A DNA stretch of 64,000 nucleotides. It comes from an uncultured Acetatifactor sp. Its GTDB lineage: Bacteria > Bacillota > Clostridia > Lachnospirales > Lachnospiraceae. Shown here in pieces: positions 60,048-64,000 of the stretch (positions are counted from its first letter, which is position 1; each line of letters starts with the position of its first letter). The stretch is from assembly GCA_947595925.1 (NCBI GenBank), contig CANQEV010000005.1, positions 1 to 64,000 of the forward strand, given 5' to 3'. The notes under the pieces are model-generated. The model was not told where the DNA came from and did no database searches. It was given only the letters and a program-made list of their open reading frames with translations. The translations under genes were made by a program, and so were the position numbers.

Positions 60048-61505
60048 ATGAATGGAGAAGATCTTTACAATGGCGTGACGGAGATCCGGGACGACCAGAT
60101 CGCGGAGGCCCAGAACCTCGCCGGGCAAAAGACCGCCCGCAAAAGGACAAAGCTGCCCCGCGGGAGGCGATGGCTGGCCCCTGTGGCGGCAGTGCTCGCC
60201 GTCGTCATGATCGCCGGATCTTTCCTGAATCTTCGGAACGGTTCCTTGAACGCTTACGCCGTGTCCACAGCGGAGTACCCGAAACAGGCGAAATATTCTG
60301 CGATCAACGATACCCCCGTGCTGGAGGCCCGACAGGAACGGTACCGTTTTGCCGAAATCTATGCCGGGACCATGGAAAACTTTACATCGGCCGTACTGCC
60401 CGGACTGCTCTCCGGCGCGGGGACGGAAAACCGGATCTGCTCTCCCGTCAATGTCTACATGGCGCTCTCCATGCTGGCGGAGCTGACGGAGGGTGAGAGT
60501 CAGGGGCAGCTCCTGACGCTCCTGGACTGCGATACCCTGGAAACCGTGCGCACCCGGGCAAACGCGCTGTGGAACGCCAATTATATAGACGACGGCACCG
60601 TGACCAGCATCCCCGCCAACTCCCTCTGGCTCAGCGAAGACCTGGAATTTGTCCAGAAGACCCTGGACACCCTGTCCGATACCTATTACGCCTCCTCCTA
60701 TCAGGGCAAAATGGGGACGAAAAAATTTGACGGCGCGATGCAGAGCTGGATCGACCAGAATACCCGGGGACGCCTGAAGAAGCAGTCCTCCCGTCTCGAG
60801 ATGGACCCGGAAACCATCCTCGCCCTGGTGTCCACGTTATATTACCGGGCAAAGTGGAGTCATGAGTTTCAAAAGAGCAAAACTTCCCCGGAAGTGTTCC
60901 ATGCCCCGGACGGGGACCGGACCGTGGATTTCATGCACGAGGCTACGGACAGCACTTATTACTGGGGGGAGACGTTTTCCGCCGCTTCCAAATATCTGAG
61001 AAACAGCGGCAATATGTGGTTTATCCTTCCCGACGAGGGCGTGAGCGTGGACCAGCTTCTCACGGACGGCACGGCCGCGGACTTTCTCAACGCCGTGACG
61101 TCTTCCTCCGCGGACCGAAATTGGGAGAATTCCAAATATCTGGAGATCCACCTTTCCCTACCGAAATTCGACGTATCCAGCGATCTTGACCTGACGGAAT
61201 CCCTGAAAGCCCTGGGGGTGACGGATGTATTTGATCCCAATACGGCGGACTTCTCCCCTATGCTGGAAGAATCTTCCCTGGAAAAGCTCCCCCTGCCGCC
61301 TTATATCTCCTATGTCAAACACGCGGCAAGGGTGACTATCGACGAGGAAGGCTGCGAAGCGGCTTCCTATGTGGTACTGCCTGCAGCCGGAGCCGGAGCG
61401 CCGCCGGACGATGAAGTGGATTTTATCCTGAACAGGCCCTTCCTGTTTGCCGTTACAGGACCAAACGGCGCGCTCCTGTTCGTGGGGATCGTAAATCAAC
61501 CCTGA
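60048..61505 (+). CDS. Anti-sigma-like N-terminus, TM helix and extracytoplasmic serpin domain
   Basis: A 485-residue fusion. Residues 1-40 (MNGEDLYNGVTEIRDDQIAEA, cytoplasmic and charged) resemble the sigma-binding tail of Clostridia ECF partners, including the one encoded at 56740. One transmembrane helix spans about 42-61 (WLAPVAAVLAVVMIAGSFL). The rest is a full serpin fold: NRICSPVNVYMALSMLAEL, WIDQNTRGRLKK, LVSTLYYRAKWSHEF, ending RPFLFAVTGPNGALLFVGIV. The reactive-loop hinge DEEGCEAASYVVLPAAGAGA is less ideal than in the lipoprotein serpin at 23354. It is paired with the ECF sigma gene 22 bases upstream. A serpin as the sensor arm of an anti-sigma factor is my inference. Confidence 0.88.
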   Translation: MNGEDLYNGVTEIRDDQIAEAQNLAGQKTARKRTKLPRGRRWLAPVAAVLAVVMIAGSFLNLRNGSLNAYAVSTAEYPKQAKYSAINDTPVLEARQERYRFAEIYAGTMENFTSAVLPGLLSGAGTENRICSPVNVYMALSMLAELTEGESQGQLLTLLDCDTLETVRTRANALWNANYIDDGTVTSIPANSLWLSEDLEFVQKTLDTLSDTYYASSYQGKMGTKKFDGAMQSWIDQNTRGRLKKQSSRLEMDPETILALVSTLYYRAKWSHEFQKSKTSPEVFHAPDGDRTVDFMHEATDSTYYWGETFSAASKYLRNSGNMWFILPDEGVSVDQLLTDGTAADFLNAVTSSSADRNWENSKYLEIHLSLPKFDVSSDLDLTESLKALGVTDVFDPNTADFSPMLEESSLEKLPLPPYISYVKHAARVTIDEEGCEAASYVVLPAAGAGAPPDDEVDFILNRPFLFAVTGPNGALLFVGIVNQP

Positions 61506-64000
61506 TCATCCGATCCACTGCAGTTTCAGCTCATAGAGATAATTGCCCGCCGGGATCCGGTACGCGGGGTGGATGTTCCTGGTCCACCCCGTGTCGCCGC
61601 CCAGGCCCGCGTGTCTGCCGTCCACAGTCAAGCTGACACCCTTGCTTTCCCCAAGTTTCTCCTGATAATCCGCCTGCATATATTGTTCCAGCGTCCAGGG
61701 AAGCGCGGAAAAATGGAACAGGCCGCTTCCCGTGATCCGCATGCCGCTCCCCTCCGCATCCTTGATCTCCAGCCATCTCACATCCTCTTTGCCTCCGCAT
61801 TCACAGGGCTTCACATAGGGAACATGCTGGTTCCGCACGGTGTCCGTGTATTTTCCCACAAAGGCGCAGCTCTTTCTGTCGGCATAATTTTCCTGGGGCC
61901 CCCGGCCATACCAGCTCAAATACTCATATTCTTTCGGCAGTTCAAAACTCTGGCCGATCCGGGGCAGCGTGTCCGCCGGGACGCTGTTTACAACTTTGGT
62001 GAGCATCCGGATCCCCTTTCCGCTGATCTGGTATTCCCTCTCTAAATACAGCCCGCCGCCGCAGAAGGAGAGCGCTTCCTCCAGGAACACCATAGTTCCC
62101 GTGCTGTGCCAGCGAATCCTTTTCACAGTGCAGTCCGGGCGGTCCAGGGACGCCCGCTTCCAGTCCGCGGCGTAGTTATTGTCGTCCGACTGACCCTCAT
62201 CGATGCCTGTGGGCGCTCTCATAAAGCGGTTCCTGACAGCAAAGAACAAGTCCTTTCCCCCGACCCGGCACAGGGAAATTCCCGCCTTCTGTTTCTGATA
62301 GAGAATCTGCAAACCTTCCCCCGCAATAGAGATGTATGTCTCATCTTCCGAAACCCGGAGCGGCCGATCGCACCACAAGTCCGTTTCTTCCCGGTACACC
62401 TGGGAACCCTTTGCTTCCAACTGGATTTTATAGACCAGATGGCCTGCTTTTGCGTAAACGCAGTCCTCCTTCCGTCTCACATAGAAATTCCAGAAGGATT
62501 CCCCTTTTACCAGCGCAGGATCGTAGGGCGGCGCGATGGGAACCGCTTCTCCCGGCGGCACGCACAGACCGTCTATCACGCCCTCCTGCACACACTCCCC
62601 GTCGCTCAAAAGCTCCCAGCTAAATGCAAACTCGGACAGATCGGAGCGAAAAGATTCATTGTGCAGATAGTAAGCTCCGGCCATACCGTGCCAGCTTTCG
62701 TATTTCAGATAGACTGGCGCCTGGCAGACCTTGATCTCCTCTGCACAGGGTTTCGGGCTCAGATCCGCAAATAAGATCCCGTTGAGGCACATATCCGGAA
62801 CCGGGTCCGCCACCTTCTCCCCGAAAGCTCCGGCATAGCGGAACCTCAGCGCACCGTCCTCCCCTTTCTGCACAAGAGCCTTATCTATGAAATCCCAGAG
62901 AAATCCGCCCTGAAACCGCGGGTATTTTCGGATCAGCTCCCAAAATTCTTCAAAATTCCCGCCGCTGTTGCTTTTGGCATAGGCATACTCGCACATGATG
63001 AAAGGTCTTTCATCCCCGCTTGCCATACATTCCTCGATCCACTCCCTGCCGGGGTACATGGGCGCGATGATATCGCTGGAAGCCGGGTGAGAACCGCCCG
63101 ATTCATACTGTACCGGGCGGTTGTCATAAAATTTCAGCCATCCGTACAGGGCCGCATGGTTCGCGCCCACGCCGGACTCGTTGCCAAGGCTCCAGACGAT
63201 GACGCAGGGGTGGTTTTTGTCCCGCAGGCACATGCGGGCGCCGCGCTGCAGATAGGCGTCTGTCCAGGCAGGATGGTCGCTCAAACCTCCCCCATAGCCA
63301 TGGGTCTCGATATTCGCTTCATCCACCACATAGATCCCCAGCTCGTCGCACAGCTCATAAAAGCGGGTGCTCTTCGGATAGTGACAGGTACGGACCGCGT
63401 TGAAATTCAGCTCCTTCAGCTTCAAAAGCTGATCCCTCAGTTCTTTCTCCGTGACGCTGCGGCCCGTATAGGCGCTGTGCTCGTGCAGGTTCACGCCGCG
63501 GATGATGAGCCTGCGTCGGTTCAGCTGCAGGACGCCCTTTTCTATTCGCACTTCCCGGAACCCTATCCGGCAGCTCTCAACATCCAAGAGGCCCCCTTGT
63601 CCGTCCAGCAGTTCCACCACAAAAGTATAGAGACAGGGCCTTTCGCAGTCCCAGAGCTCCGGATCCGGTATGGGAATCGTCTCCTCTATCACATACTTTG
63701 CCCGCAGATACGCGCAGTATTCCGAAACCCTCTTCGTCTGAAAAGTGGTCACGCACTCTCCGTTTTCCCGAAAAAGCGTGATCCTGGCGGAACAGTTCCC
63801 GCACAACGCCTCCCCCGTCTCCGTCCAGACGCGCACCCGGATGCTTGCGTCCCGCAGGGTCTCCCCAAACAGGGTCTGCACTTGATAGTCCGCGATGTGC
63901 AGCGGATTTCTGGCGTACAGGTCCACGTCCCGGTAAATGCCGTGCAGATGCCAGTAATCCTGGTCCTCCAGATAACTCTGGGGACTGAAGCGATAAACCT
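61506..64000 (-). CDS. GH2 beta-galactosidase (LacZ type), N-terminus cut by window edge
   Basis: A large glycoside hydrolase family 2 enzyme; more than 830 residues are visible and the frame is still open at the right edge. The codons before 63926 read SYLEDQDYWHLHGIYRDV, which is typical LacZ sequence, so the GTG at 63926 is not the start. Domain order: jelly-roll N-terminal domain (partial), Ig-like domain, TIM barrel with acid/base Glu in WSLGNESGVG and nucleophile Glu in IMCEYAYAKSNSGGN. C-terminal galactosidase domains include YEYLSWYGRGPQENYADRK. It hydrolyses terminal beta-galactosides. Its stop is adjacent to that of the convergent serpin fusion gene. Confidence 0.94.
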   Translation of the reverse strand, partial: VYRFSPQSYLEDQDYWHLHGIYRDVDLYARNPLHIADYQVQTLFGETLRDASIRVRVWTETGEALCGNCSARITLFRENGECVTTFQTKRVSEYCAYLRAKYVIEETIPIPDPELWDCERPCLYTFVVELLDGQGGLLDVESCRIGFREVRIEKGVLQLNRRRLIIRGVNLHEHSAYTGRSVTEKELRDQLLKLKELNFNAVRTCHYPKSTRFYELCDELGIYVVDEANIETHGYGGGLSDHPAWTDAYLQRGARMCLRDKNHPCVIVWSLGNESGVGANHAALYGWLKFYDNRPVQYESGGSHPASSDIIAPMYPGREWIEECMASGDERPFIMCEYAYAKSNSGGNFEEFWELIRKYPRFQGGFLWDFIDKALVQKGEDGALRFRYAGAFGEKVADPVPDMCLNGILFADLSPKPCAEEIKVCQAPVYLKYESWHGMAGAYYLHNESFRSDLSEFAFSWELLSDGECVQEGVIDGLCVPPGEAVPIAPPYDPALVKGESFWNFYVRRKEDCVYAKAGHLVYKIQLEAKGSQVYREETDLWCDRPLRVSEDETYISIAGEGLQILYQKQKAGISLCRVGGKDLFFAVRNRFMRAPTGIDEGQSDDNNYAADWKRASLDRPDCTVKRIRWHSTGTMVFLEEALSFCGGGLYLEREYQISGKGIRMLTKVVNSVPADTLPRIGQSFELPKEYEYLSWYGRGPQENYADRKSCAFVGKYTDTVRNQHVPYVKPCECGGKEDVRWLEIKDAEGSGMRITGSGLFHFSALPWTLEQYMQADYQEKLGESKGVSLTVDGRHAGLGGDTGWTRNIHPAYRIPAGNYLYELKLQWIG

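Noticed and set aside
63926..64000. GTG at 63926 as the beta-galactosidase start
   Set aside because: The upstream codons continue typical GH2 sequence (YLEDQDYWHLHGIYRDV) to the window edge, so the gene is truncated rather than starting there.

Overview
The window looks like a chromosomal segment of a spore-forming, gut-type Clostridia, most likely Lachnospiraceae. The evidence is a GC-rich backbone with AGGAGG-type ribosome sites, a dipicolinate synthase pair (dpaAB), clostridial ECF sigma/anti-sigma pairs, several glycosidases (GH27, GH5, GH2) and a type II-A CRISPR system. There are no rRNA genes and no recognisable transposase or prophage. Two tRNAs are present: Ser-GCT and Lys-CTT. Species-level assignment is not possible from the sequence alone.

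Layout. 1-3.1 kb: Ser/Thr kinase (cut by the left edge) and two small membrane proteins. 3.2-8 kb: tRNA-Ser, an interspersed structured repeat, then a minus-strand run of fumarate hydratase beta and alpha, thyX, a HIT protein, a flavodoxin/SCP2 protein and a rhomboid protease. 8-11.7 kb: dpaA-dpaB behind a possible sigma-K promoter, then an asparagine synthetase. 11.7-35.6 kb: mixed metabolism and transport, including an SseB-like protein, a ThuA/sugar-isomerase fusion with its TetR regulator, MntP, aquaporin, an R2K-type ATP-grasp protein, GH27, a serpin lipoprotein, a polysaccharide deacetylase, an Rpn-type nuclease, a CDF transporter, a DUF362 protein, a GH5 lipoprotein, an HD-GYP protein, and a Fur/Zur regulator with a 10-TM metal transporter.

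35.7-44.9 kb is a complete type II-A CRISPR-Cas locus. It has a 44-repeat array, csn2, cas2, cas1 and cas9 on the minus strand, and a tracrRNA with promoter and terminator on the plus strand upstream of cas9. The csn2 stop codon lies inside the first repeat, so the leader is the 3' end of csn2; it ends in ATTTGAG, a known II-A leader-anchoring motif. One spacer occurs twice, 24 units apart.

45.2-55.9 kb, directly next to it, is a translationally coupled five-gene operon: MoxR-like AAA ATPase, DUF5682, VWA, SWIM zinc finger, DUF4132. It matches in content the little-understood yehL/yehM/yehP/yehQ/yehI(molR) genes of E. coli and is the best candidate here for an undescribed system. 56-61.5 kb holds two paralogous ECF sigma/anti-sigma pairs around a small AT-rich module with a JAMM-motif protein and short ORFs. 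In the second pair the membrane partner carries an anti-sigma-like N-terminus and a complete serpin domain outside the membrane, an unusual fusion. The window ends in a GH2 beta-galactosidase cut by the right edge.

Intergenic regions carry a family of 150-165 bp structured repeats (four copies). In the two complete copies the long hairpin stem differs in sequence but keeps base pairing, while the rest of the element is conserved.
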